In this document: positions 17,006-24,802 of the stretch, piece by piece
Numbering within the stretch: position 1 is the first letter of the stretch
How the letters are laid out: each line of letters opens with the position of its first letter
NCBI RefSeq assembly: GCF_000741695.1
Contig: NZ_JGZK01000004.1
Location: forward strand, 1 to 64,000
DNA: 64,000 nt
Direction: 5' to 3'
Origin: Bifidobacterium reuteri DSM 23975
Lineage (GTDB): Bacteria > Actinomycetota > Actinomycetes > Actinomycetales > Bifidobacteriaceae
The notes under the pieces: model-generated
The model's database searches: none
What the model was told of the DNA's origin: nothing
What the model saw: the letters and a program-made list of their open reading frames with translations, nothing else
Program-made: the position numbers and the translations under genes

Positions 17006-19000
17006 TCACCATTCCTTGACGCCGCAGGAGGGGCAGGCGTCGTCCGTCGTCCGGACCGCGCCACACCAGACCAGCTGACGGTTGGATCCCGGATGAAGCT
17101 CGGCGAATGGCCCCACGGAACTCAGTTCCGCGCGCCGGCGCCCAACGATGTCGGTGTCGATCACGATATCGGATCCATCCGTCTCCTCATACCGTTCATC
17201 CACGATGCGCGGCACGCCCAGATCGGCCGTGCCCACGACGGCCGCCTTCTTGTCCGCAAGCTCCGTCGGGCAATCGAACAGCAGATACAGGTCATCCCCC
17301 TTGAACTCGCAACGGACGTTGACGGGCGACGCCACATGCGTGGTCCCCTGCTCCCCTTCGGGGCCTTCGGCCTCGCCGACGTAGGCGTTGTCCCAGCTGT
17401 ACAGCATCTGCACGGGCTGCGGATCGTGCCCATTCGTGACCCCGGACGCGAAGATGTCGTGGACGCTTTGCAGATACTCCGCCATCGTGGACGGGTATCC
17501 GCGGTATGCGGATAGTCCCGTGGACCCGAGGGTCCCGGCGCCGTCGAGGAAGATGTTGGACGCGTATCGGTCGTCGCCACCATAGACGAATGCGTTGCCG
17601 GCCACCTCCGTGGAATGCGGGTAATGATACGGAGTGAAACGATCCAACACGCTGTTGTTTGAGATGGTGCCGCCGATCAGATTGTTGACGAACGCCGTCC
17701 CCTGAGCATAATTGTCGTATGTCATCGCCGAACAGAACGCATTGTTGTCGATCAGACACGGACCATGCGTGACCTCGATCTCCAGATCGCAGACATTGTC
17801 GTAGAACACGTTGCGGCTGATACGCACCCCTTGGGCCTGCCAGTCAAGCCACATCCCCAATGAACAGTCATGCACGCAGTTGTCCAGGATGCGGGCGTCG
17901 AGCGCCGCGTGAAGCTTGATGCCGGCCACCTCCCAGCCGAAGAACTCGCGCCGGGCACCAATGCGGTAGATATGGTTATGTTCGATGGTGCTGAACGCTC
18001 CGCCCATATGGCCGACGATCGCGTTCTGCCCGCAATCATGAATCACGTTGTCGCGCACGATATGCGAGCCGACGAATCCCTTCTTCCATCCGATACGCAG
18101 CCCCTTGAACACCGCTTCGAGCTGGTACTGGTGACCGGTCTTGCGCTCGGTCCGATACCATTCGTTGTCGCCTGTTTCCTCGCTGGTGCCCAGGCTGATG
18201 CCCGAGCATTTGACGTCATGGACGAGGTTGCGCTCGATAATCCATCCGGTGGCCCAGTTCGGTCCGATGGCGCCAACCTGATGCGAGGTGGGCGGCGCCC
18301 ATTGCGTGGCGGCCTGACACAGTTCGAACCCGCTGACCGTGATGTAGTTCACGTGATGGCGTCTGGGGAAGAAACAGGACCGACGCACCGCGATTTCCAC
18401 GCATTCCTCATTGGGATCGGCGCCATGGAAATTCGCGTACAGCACCGTACGGTCGTCCTCGACCCGGGCGTACCATACGCATTGGGTCATCTCGGGATCG
18501 TCGATCGCACATGCGACATCCGTGACATAGTCCTTGACATGGTCACGGTACCGCGGCGCAAAAGTATCCTCGAGCGAGGTCACCTCATACAACGCCCTGC
18601 CGTTGAGGAACACCATGCCCGGATGTTTGTCGGGGTCCTCGCCACGCGACGGCATCGCGAGCCAATCGCCGAACAGCGGCTGCCTGTACGGATTGTAATC
18701 GCCGAACATGGCGTCGTCCAACGTCACGCGCCAGACGTCATCCTTGTATCGGCTCCACCCGCAGATGATCTCGGACCCCTTGATCACGGGCTTTTCCCCG
18801 TCGGCGGCGCGGTAGACGATTCTATCGGCCTCGCAGGTCCCGCCGCGTCTCGGATCGACCCATTCCCGATACACGCCGTCATGAACGATGACGATATCGC
18901 CGGGCATCGCGACCTGCGCGGCATGCCCTATCGTCCGGAACGGATTATCCGGCCCACCCTGGGCGGTATCAGAACCTTCGGGAGAAACATGGTACTGCAT
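17006..19000 (-). CDS. GH120 beta-xylosidase
   Basis: A 664-aa protein of the right-handed beta-helix family GH120, whose members are beta-xylosidases that release xylose from xylo-oligosaccharides. MQYHVSPEGSDTAQGGPDNPFRTIGHAA is the typical start; parallel-beta-helix repeats such as SHIVRDNVIHDCGQNAIVGHMGG and NNVFYD-like turns follow. The segment LGMWLDWQAQGVRISRNVFYDN followed by CDLEIEVTHGP contains the Asp and Glu matching the nucleophile and acid/base positions of the family. There is no signal peptide. ATG 19000 follows AAAGGG. It is downstream of the ABC transporter genes and 4 bp upstream of GH43. A GH120 enzyme has been characterised from Bifidobacterium adolescentis, which supports the assignment. 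Confidence 0.88.
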   Translation of the reverse strand: MQYHVSPEGSDTAQGGPDNPFRTIGHAAQVAMPGDIVIVHDGVYREWVDPRRGGTCEADRIVYRAADGEKPVIKGSEIICGWSRYKDDVWRVTLDDAMFGDYNPYRQPLFGDWLAMPSRGEDPDKHPGMVFLNGRALYEVTSLEDTFAPRYRDHVKDYVTDVACAIDDPEMTQCVWYARVEDDRTVLYANFHGADPNEECVEIAVRRSCFFPRRHHVNYITVSGFELCQAATQWAPPTSHQVGAIGPNWATGWIIERNLVHDVKCSGISLGTSEETGDNEWYRTERKTGHQYQLEAVFKGLRIGWKKGFVGSHIVRDNVIHDCGQNAIVGHMGGAFSTIEHNHIYRIGARREFFGWEVAGIKLHAALDARILDNCVHDCSLGMWLDWQAQGVRISRNVFYDNVCDLEIEVTHGPCLIDNNAFCSAMTYDNYAQGTAFVNNLIGGTISNNSVLDRFTPYHYPHSTEVAGNAFVYGGDDRYASNIFLDGAGTLGSTGLSAYRGYPSTMAEYLQSVHDIFASGVTNGHDPQPVQMLYSWDNAYVGEAEGPEGEQGTTHVASPVNVRCEFKGDDLYLLFDCPTELADKKAAVVGTADLGVPRIVDERYEETDGSDIVIDTDIVGRRRAELSSVGPFAELHPGSNRQLVWCGAVRTTDDACPSCGVKEW

Positions 19001-19073
19001 TACAATTTACCCTTTCACCATTCGTCCGCACCTCCATGTGCGGATCGAAGACGTTGATTTGGACGGAGACGAT

Positions 19074-19108
19074 GCCGGGGACACCCCTCATTATGGCGTC
19101 CCCGGCAC
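19074..19108 (-). terminator. hairpin between transporter and GH120 genes
   Basis: TGCCGGGGAC (19074-19083) pairs perfectly with GTCCCCGGCA (19099-19108), and a shorter pair CCGCAC/GTGCGG follows at 19027-19042. No U-run is present. The position, just after the permease stop, suggests differential expression of transporter and enzyme genes by partial termination or mRNA stabilisation. Confidence 0.6.
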
Positions 19109-19113
19109 CATAC

Positions 19114-19980
19114 TCACTTGCCGCCCATGCCCATCATGCCGTCGACGAGCGAGCGACGTCCGATGAAGTACACCACCAAGATCGGCAGCACGGACAGGAT
19201 GACCGCGGCCATCATACCGGGGATGTCGATACCGAACTGGCTCTGATACTGGTACAGGTTCAGCGTCAGCACGCGGTTGGAATCGGACTGCGTCAAGATA
19301 AGCGGGAACATGAAGTTATTCCATGCGCCCATCGCGGAGTAGATGATCACGGTCGCCAGTCCCGATTTCGACATGGGAAGGGTCAGCTGGAAGAAAATCC
19401 TCACCACCGACGCGCCGTCGACCGACATGGCCTCATACAACTCATTGGTGATCTGACGCATCGACGCCGTCAGAACGATGGTGCACATCGGAATCGAGAA
19501 TGCGGCAGACGCCACAATCACGCTGATCAGGTTGTCGTACAAGCCAACGGAGCGAATCATAAAGAACAGCGGAACGATGATGGCCTGCACGGGGATCGCA
19601 ATGCCCAGCAGCATGATCTGGAACACGCCATTCACGAATTTGCTTCGGCTGCGGACGATGGCGAAGGCCAACGGCGGCACCACGATCAGCACGATGGCCA
19701 CAACCGAAACGGTGACGATCGCCGTGTTGATGAATGCCTGCAGGAATCCCTGATCCAACGCATTGGTGTAGTTGTCCAAGGTGAACATCGTCGGCAACGA
19801 CAATGGCCCCTCTTCGGAATAATGAGGCTTGTCCTCAATCGACGCCTTGACCATGATGTACAGCGGTACGACGACCACCAGCAGCCATAGGGTTGACAAA
19901 ACACCGGCAGCCCAGTTTGGACGTTCGAGCGAACGGCGCTTCGGAATTTTCACCGCGCCCGTTTCATGTTTCGTGGCCAT
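19114..19980 (-). CDS. carbohydrate ABC transporter permease (MalG type)
   Basis: A 288-aa inner-membrane subunit of a CUT1-family sugar importer. It has about six membrane segments, the first at residues ~25-45. The cytoplasmic EAA loop that contacts the ATPase reads YEAMSVDGASVVRIFFQLTLPMSKSG near residue 190. Its start overlaps the stop of the upstream permease by one base (TGATG), so the two are translated together. No ATPase gene is present, as usual for bifidobacterial CUT1 systems, which share an MsmK-type ATPase encoded elsewhere. The setting next to GH120, GH43 and GH8 makes xylo-oligosaccharides the likely cargo. Confidence 0.88.
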   Translation of the reverse strand: MATKHETGAVKIPKRRSLERPNWAAGVLSTLWLLVVVVPLYIMVKASIEDKPHYSEEGPLSLPTMFTLDNYTNALDQGFLQAFINTAIVTVSVVAIVLIVVPPLAFAIVRSRSKFVNGVFQIMLLGIAIPVQAIIVPLFFMIRSVGLYDNLISVIVASAAFSIPMCTIVLTASMRQITNELYEAMSVDGASVVRIFFQLTLPMSKSGLATVIIYSAMGAWNNFMFPLILTQSDSNRVLTLNLYQYQSQFGIDIPGMMAAVILSVLPILVVYFIGRRSLVDGMMGMGGK

Positions 19981-20936
19981 CAGATACCCTCCAATTCGCT
20001 ACGCATCTTGTCATATCCGGACACCTTCACCATCACCAGGGACAGGATGGTCGCTATCACGATCAGCACCACGGCGATGACACTCGAATAGCCATAGTTG
20101 TACGCCTTGAACGCCGTCGAATACATGTAATACGCGGTATTCTGCGTATCAGTGCCGGGACCGCCCTTGGTCAACACCAGAATCGCGTCAAATGCGGTCA
20201 AGCCGCCCACGACCTGGAACAGCAGCGAGGTAATCAGCGTGTTCCTGACTTGGGGGATGGTGATACAGAAGAACTGACGAATCCTACCGGCGCCATCGAT
20301 GGAAGCGGCCTCATACAAAGTCTTCGGAATGGCACGGACAGCCCCCTGATACAGCAGTGCATGGAAGGGAGTGAACTGCCACAGGCTGACGAACACCAGC
20401 ACCGCGATGGCCGAGGAGGCGTTACCGAAGATATTGCCGTCCCCGAACAGCCAACGCATCTTCGACGGCATGCCGAAGTTCGGATCGAGCATGGCGCGCC
20501 AGGCAACGGCAATGGCCGTGCCGGACAACAGATATGGAATGAAGTAGATGGCGGTATACACCGCACGATACCGCTGCCGGCCCGCCGCCCAGGCGCCAAG
20601 CAACAGTGAGAGCGGCGTTTGCGTCACGATGCCCAGAATCGTCAGCGTAAGCGTGACGCCGACGCTTTTCATGACTTTGGGATCATGAATGAACTGGGCC
20701 CAGTACTGCCCTCCAGCGAACTGGGGCGTGCCCAAGCCATTCCATTTGAAGAATGACAACCCCACCACAATAAACAGCGGCAGGATGCCGAAGATAAAGA
20801 AGAACACCGCCGCAGGCACGGCCCAGAGGCCCGAAGGCCGGGCGCCTCCGACAAAGGAGGCGCCCTTCTTTGGGCGACGAACCTGGCCCTCGGCGTTCCC
20901 CGTCTGCATCTCAGATGAGTTACGCTTTGTTGCCAT
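19980..20936 (-). CDS. carbohydrate ABC transporter permease (MalF type)
   Basis: A 318-aa membrane subunit that pairs with the MalG-type permease just downstream. A ~35-residue basic cytoplasmic N-terminus precedes six membrane segments (the first is LWAVPAAVFFFIFGILPLFI). The EAA loop is YEAASIDGAGRIRQFFCITIPQVRN near residue 215. It follows the binding-protein gene by 19 bp on the same strand and overlaps the next permease by one base. The three genes form the import module of the xylo-oligosaccharide locus. Cargo is assigned by neighbourhood, not by sequence. Confidence 0.88.
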   Translation of the reverse strand: MATKRNSSEMQTGNAEGQVRRPKKGASFVGGARPSGLWAVPAAVFFFIFGILPLFIVVGLSFFKWNGLGTPQFAGGQYWAQFIHDPKVMKSVGVTLTLTILGIVTQTPLSLLLGAWAAGRQRYRAVYTAIYFIPYLLSGTAIAVAWRAMLDPNFGMPSKMRWLFGDGNIFGNASSAIAVLVFVSLWQFTPFHALLYQGAVRAIPKTLYEAASIDGAGRIRQFFCITIPQVRNTLITSLLFQVVGGLTAFDAILVLTKGGPGTDTQNTAYYMYSTAFKAYNYGYSSVIAVVLIVIATILSLVMVKVSGYDKMRSELEGI

Positions 20937-20955
20937 GGTCTGTCCTATCGTGAAA

Positions 20956-22263
20956 TCACTCGGTCGGCAGGGCCTTCATCTCGTCGATGAAGGTGCCCAT
21001 GTCGATGGAGCCATTGAAATACTGCTGCATGCCGTCGAGCATCGGCTGAGACGACGAGGACACATGGTTCGGAGTCCAAGTGATCATGAAGTGAGGAGCA
21101 TCGGTCAGCGCCTGAGACTCCCACTCGAGGAAAGCCCCGTCGGAGGCATTGTCCACGACCTTCTCCACCATCTCGCTGGCGTTGGTCGTTGCGGGCAGGT
21201 TGCCGGCCTTCAGCTGATCCTCCACGCACTTATCGGAATACAGCATCTTGAGGAACTCGACGCAGGCTTCAGGATGCTTGGTGTACTTGTTCATGCTGAA
21301 GTAGTTGCACGGGTTGCCGACGAGATCCTTGGCGTCGCCCTTCACCCCATCGATGGGCGGGAAGACCATATAGCCGAGATCATCATTGGTGAATTCAGGG
21401 GCCGCGGCCTTGTGGCCCGAATAGCCGAACGAGCCCATCAGCTCGAAGCCGGCCTTCCCCTGCTCCAGCAGAGCCGGGGCGGCGCCATCGGTGTGCTTGA
21501 CCGAATCGTACGTAGTGCCGAAGTATCCCTTTTCGACCATGTCGCGGATAATCTCCAGCGCCTTCTTGCTCTTGGGCGAGCTCCACTCGTCCACGCCGCC
21601 GTCCATCATCTTCTGGACGTCGTCATTGCCCATCACCTGCTGATAGATGACCGAATACCAGTTCAGCGTCGGCCACTGGTCGCCGCCGCCCAGCGCGATC
21701 GGCGTCAGGCCTGCGGACTTCAGCTTCTCGCATGCATCGCAGAACTCGTCGAAGGTGGTCGGGGCTTCGATGCCGTTGTCAGAGAGCACCTTCTTGTTGT
21801 AGAACAACACAATGGGCTGGACTCCGCGCACCGGGATGCCGTAATACTTGCCATCGACCTTGGCGGCGTCAAGAATGGACGGCAGGAAGTTGTCCTTGAG
21901 TTCCGGATCCTTCTCCATATACTCATCAAGCGGGGCGCTCACATCGGCGCGAGCGTACTGGATCATCAAAGCATCCGCCCAATTGAAGAAAATGTCGGGA
22001 GCCGAATCGGACTTCGGGTTCGACATGACCGTCTGCAGCTTGTTCTGATAATCCGCGCTTGTCACCAGATCAAGAACAGCCTTGACATCGGCGGTCTTGT
22101 TGTATTCGTCGACCAGCGCCCGCTCCATATTCGCGGAGGAATCGCCCGAGGACATGATGTGAATCACATTCTCGTCCTTGCTGGCGGTGTCAGAACCACA
22201 TGCGGCAAAGCTCAGGCACGAGACTGCAGCAATGGCCGCGGCCACGAATCTTTTCATCTTCAT
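20956..22263 (-). CDS. sugar ABC transporter solute-binding lipoprotein, probably xylo-oligosaccharide
   Basis: A 435-aa extracellular lipoprotein of the family 1 solute-binding proteins. The signal peptide ends in LSFAAC with the lipid-modified cysteine at position 22. The mature protein has typical features, including IHIMSSGDSSANMERALVDEY, YYGIPVRGVQPIVLFYNKKV and FMSMNK-like lobe contacts (NPCNYFSMNKYTKHPEACVEFL). ATG 22263 has GAAAGGGAATG upstream; the second ATG two codons later is less well placed. It is first in the operon before the two permeases and has its own strong promoter with an operator-like sequence. The ligand is inferred from the downstream xylan enzymes. Confidence 0.88.
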   Translation of the reverse strand: MKMKRFVAAAIAAVSCLSFAACGSDTASKDENVIHIMSSGDSSANMERALVDEYNKTADVKAVLDLVTSADYQNKLQTVMSNPKSDSAPDIFFNWADALMIQYARADVSAPLDEYMEKDPELKDNFLPSILDAAKVDGKYYGIPVRGVQPIVLFYNKKVLSDNGIEAPTTFDEFCDACEKLKSAGLTPIALGGGDQWPTLNWYSVIYQQVMGNDDVQKMMDGGVDEWSSPKSKKALEIIRDMVEKGYFGTTYDSVKHTDGAAPALLEQGKAGFELMGSFGYSGHKAAAPEFTNDDLGYMVFPPIDGVKGDAKDLVGNPCNYFSMNKYTKHPEACVEFLKMLYSDKCVEDQLKAGNLPATTNASEMVEKVVDNASDGAFLEWESQALTDAPHFMITWTPNHVSSSSQPMLDGMQQYFNGSIDMGTFIDEMKALPTE

Positions 22264-22433
22264 TGATCATTCCCTTTCATCGGTGAACTCCCGCACCGAC
22301 GAATGTCGATGCGAGAAATAAACGGCACATCGTTGTTGCCCACAAACAGAAAATCGGGGTTCCGTCCTGCGGAACCACTGCACTTGACGAATCATCCTCC
22401 TTTCGAAATTTATGTCTTCTATTTACGAAGCAC

Positions 22434-22462
22434 ATAATAGCTATAGTTAAATCATTTGTCAA
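22434..22462 (-). promoter_or_regulatory. strong promoter with ROK operator for the xylan locus
   Basis: On the minus strand a perfect -35 TTGACA (22457-22462), 17-bp spacer and -10 TATTAT (22434-22439). The -35 lies inside TATTTGACAAATGATTTAAC, which closely matches TAGTTTGACGAATGAACTA at xylB. The ROK protein encoded at 4.2-5.4 kb is the likely repressor. Confidence 0.7.
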
Positions 22463-22494
22463 ATAGGAAAAAGGGTCTAAAAAACGTTGATTTA

Positions 22495-22965
22495 TCAACA
22501 TTTCGTCCGCACCCCCATTCCTGTGGTGATGTAGTGGAAGAAATGGCGATTGATGGCGTCGCATTCCGCCCGCATCACGTCATATACCACTTCCACACCG
22601 TTTTCCTCAAGAATGCGAAGTCCTTTGCCGGCCACGATGGGATTCGGATCGATCGAACCGACCACGACGCGCGTTATGCCGTGCGAAAGAATTAGATCGG
22701 TGCATGCCGGCTGCGATCCGACATGGCAGCAAGGTTCGAGAGTGTCGATGACCGTGGCTCCATGCATGTCGACACCATGCTCGTCGGCATAGTCGAAGGC
22801 CATGCGTTCCGCATGCGGTCCGCGGTAGCGGTCGTGGTATCCGGCTGCGAGAATCTCGCCGTCGCGGACCACCACCGTGCCGACCAACGGATTCGGATTC
22901 ACCCAACCGGCTCCCTTATGGGCCAGTTCCAGCGCCTGCGTCATGTATTTCCGATATTGAGGCAT
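22495..22965 (-). CDS. stand-alone RibD-type cytidine-deaminase-fold protein
   Basis: A 156-aa zinc deaminase domain matching the N-terminal half of RibD, which deaminates the pyrimidine intermediate of riboflavin synthesis. It has the opening YMTQALELAHKGAGWVNPNPLVGTVVVRDG, the zinc ligand motif PHAERMAF and TLEPCCHVGSQPACTD. The reductase domain that follows in most RibD proteins is absent; the protein simply ends after FFHYITTGMGVRTKC. I chose ATG 22965 because it gives the standard N-terminus, but in-frame ATG codons up to 23070 are possible and no start has a clear ribosome site. No other riboflavin genes are nearby, so a different deaminase substrate cannot be excluded. It diverges from the deformylase-like gene. 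Confidence 0.78.
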   Translation of the reverse strand: MPQYRKYMTQALELAHKGAGWVNPNPLVGTVVVRDGEILAAGYHDRYRGPHAERMAFDYADEHGVDMHGATVIDTLEPCCHVGSQPACTDLILSHGITRVVVGSIDPNPIVAGKGLRILEENGVEVVYDVMRAECDAINRHFFHYITTGMGVRTKC

Positions 22966-23145
22966 GTCATCCACGGTTCCAAGCATATTGCGTCGATTGC
23001 GGTCCCACATTTCAAAATCGCCATGAGACATTTCGTAAATGGATAGGCGCGAACCGGTCATCCGTTCCATCGCCGTACGGCGTCGCACAATAACGCCATA
23101 CAATGTTGGCAGACCAGCAAAGGAACCAGTGAGAGGAAACATCAC

Positions 23146-23571
23146 ATGCAGCGCGAAATCATGACGTCCATTCCGTTTTTGAGCCAGCCGTCGGCGGAGG
23201 CGCTCAATACGCCCGAGGATCTTGCCGTCGCACAGGATCTCAAAGACACACTCGACGCGCACCGCAACGGCTGCGTCGGCATGGCCGCAAACATGATCGG
23301 CGTCTCGAAGAGCATCATTGCATTCGTGGACGAGGATTTCGGCGGTCGCATCTTCGTAATGTTCAACCCGACGATCACTGCGAAAGACGGCGCCTACGAC
23401 GCCTCCGAAGGCTGCCTGTCTCTCAAAGGCGAGCGCCGCACGGTCCGCTTCCAGCGCATTGAGGTCTCGTATGCGGATCGCAAGTTCCGCGAGCGCCATG
23501 CCACGTTCACTGGTTTCACCGCGCAGATCATCCAGCACGAGATCGATCATTGCGAAGGCATTATCATTTAA
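23146..23571 (+). CDS. peptide deformylase-like protein with altered motif I
   Basis: A 141-aa member of the deformylase family, which removes the formyl group from nascent proteins. Motif II EGCLSL (metal Cys) and motif III QHEIDH (metal His residues and catalytic Glu) are intact. Motif I reads GCVGMAANMIG where classical enzymes have GVGLAAPQVG, so the glutamine that stabilises the transition state is replaced by methionine. ATG 23146 follows GAGAGGAA; an in-frame ATG five codons later also exists. The protein is shorter than most deformylases (~165 aa). It belongs to a divergent branch that often accompanies a regular def gene, so its true substrate may differ. It diverges from the RibD-like gene. 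Confidence 0.82.
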   Translation: MQREIMTSIPFLSQPSAEALNTPEDLAVAQDLKDTLDAHRNGCVGMAANMIGVSKSIIAFVDEDFGGRIFVMFNPTITAKDGAYDASEGCLSLKGERRTVRFQRIEVSYADRKFRERHATFTGFTAQIIQHEIDHCEGIII

Positions 23572-23646
23572 CGACTTTTTCAGGCATGGCACCTAGCGGC
23601 TTTTCGGGCGCTCCATCTAGCGACAGGCTTAGGAAAAATCGTTTGA

Positions 23647-23679
23647 TGTAACAATCGTACGTAACCGCCTTACGTTACA
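23647..23679. promoter_or_regulatory. GTAAC-rich operator-like sequence upstream of serine hydrolase
   Basis: TGTAAC at 23647-23652 and its complement GTTACA at 23674-23679 bracket a second inverted pair, ACGTAA (23659-23664) / TTACGT (23670-23675). It lies ~40 bp before the next gene, where a repressor could block transcription. No promoter boxes are clear. Confidence 0.4.
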
Positions 23680-23720
23680 GTTTCCGTAATGCACCGTAGG
23701 GCAGTGTCAAAGGAGATTTC

Positions 23721-24644
23721 ATGGGTGCCATCGATATGTTCAACGATTTCGTCAAACTCATTGAAAGCGAGTCCCTGCCCGTCGAAGCCGTTGCGATTGC
23801 GGATGGCGACGCCATTATCGCGGAACGTCATTTCGTTCCCGACCAGGATCGCAATATTTATTCCCATACGAAAAGTTATGTTTCGACGGCTATTGGCATT
23901 GCGATTGAAGATGGCTTGCTGTCGCTCGATTCGCGATTGGTCGACTCGTTCCCCGAGTATGTTCCCTCCGATGCGCAACTGGAGTTGGGCCAGATCACGC
24001 TGAGGCACTTGCTGACTATGTCGAGCGGTTTCAATCATGCGTATTTGATGAACCCTGACCGGCGCAGTGGTGTTGGTGCGCCTGATTATTTACGGTACAT
24101 GTTCTCTCGCAGGGTTGAGGTGGAGCCCGGCAGCACGTTCTGCTATTCGTCTGCGGATTCTGATTTGGCGGGCCGCATGTTGGAGCAGGCTGCCGGCATG
24201 CGTCTTGGCGAGTATTTGTATGGCACGATTTTTTCCAAGTTGGATCAGGGTTGGCCTGTTTGGGAATGTGATCCGCAAGGTCATCCGATTGCAGGCGGCG
24301 GGATCTACATGTCGCTTGCGAATATGTTGAAACTTGGCCAGGTCTATTTGAATGATGGCACTTGGCATGGCACGCGCATTGTCAGCGAATCGTGGGTCAA
24401 GCAGGCTTCCGGTAAGCAGATCGACACTCCGTATAGCAATATTTGGACGTGCGGTTATGGCTATCAGTTCTGGATGTCGCCTTATGAGGGGGCATATCGT
24501 GCGGATGGTGCGTACGGTCAGATTACTACGGTTTTGCCGAAGCAGGGTTTGGTTGTTGCGATTCAATGCCCGGAATCTGGTGATTTCGACAATATCGTTC
24601 GTCCTGCTTTGCATGAGCATCTGCTACTTCCGCTTACTGCCTGA
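23721..24644 (+). CDS. beta-lactamase-fold serine hydrolase
   Basis: A 307-aa protein of the class C beta-lactamase / penicillin-binding-like family. The nucleophile motif is SHTK near residue 51 (SxxK), followed by a YSSAD motif near residue 148 in place of the usual YxN. GGGIYMSLANMLKLGQVYL is a typical family stretch. There is no signal peptide, so the protein appears cytoplasmic, which argues against a true beta-lactamase and for an esterase or peptidase. AAAGGAG precedes ATG 23721 with good spacing. It stands alone, with ettA 158 bp downstream on the same strand. The substrate is unknown. Confidence 0.8.
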   Translation: MGAIDMFNDFVKLIESESLPVEAVAIADGDAIIAERHFVPDQDRNIYSHTKSYVSTAIGIAIEDGLLSLDSRLVDSFPEYVPSDAQLELGQITLRHLLTMSSGFNHAYLMNPDRRSGVGAPDYLRYMFSRRVEVEPGSTFCYSSADSDLAGRMLEQAAGMRLGEYLYGTIFSKLDQGWPVWECDPQGHPIAGGGIYMSLANMLKLGQVYLNDGTWHGTRIVSESWVKQASGKQIDTPYSNIWTCGYGYQFWMSPYEGAYRADGAYGQITTVLPKQGLVVAIQCPESGDFDNIVRPALHEHLLLPLTA

Positions 24645-24802
24645 GCGCACGACTTTCGCCCATACCGTCGTGTAGATGGGGTATGGGATAATTATGCACG
24701 GTATTGTGCGTGGGTTGCGTTCCGGAATCCTTGATTGAGTTTCCGTTGACCGCTCATGCAACACGCTGGAATTCCAACGTTTCTTAAGGATGGAACACAA
24801 CA

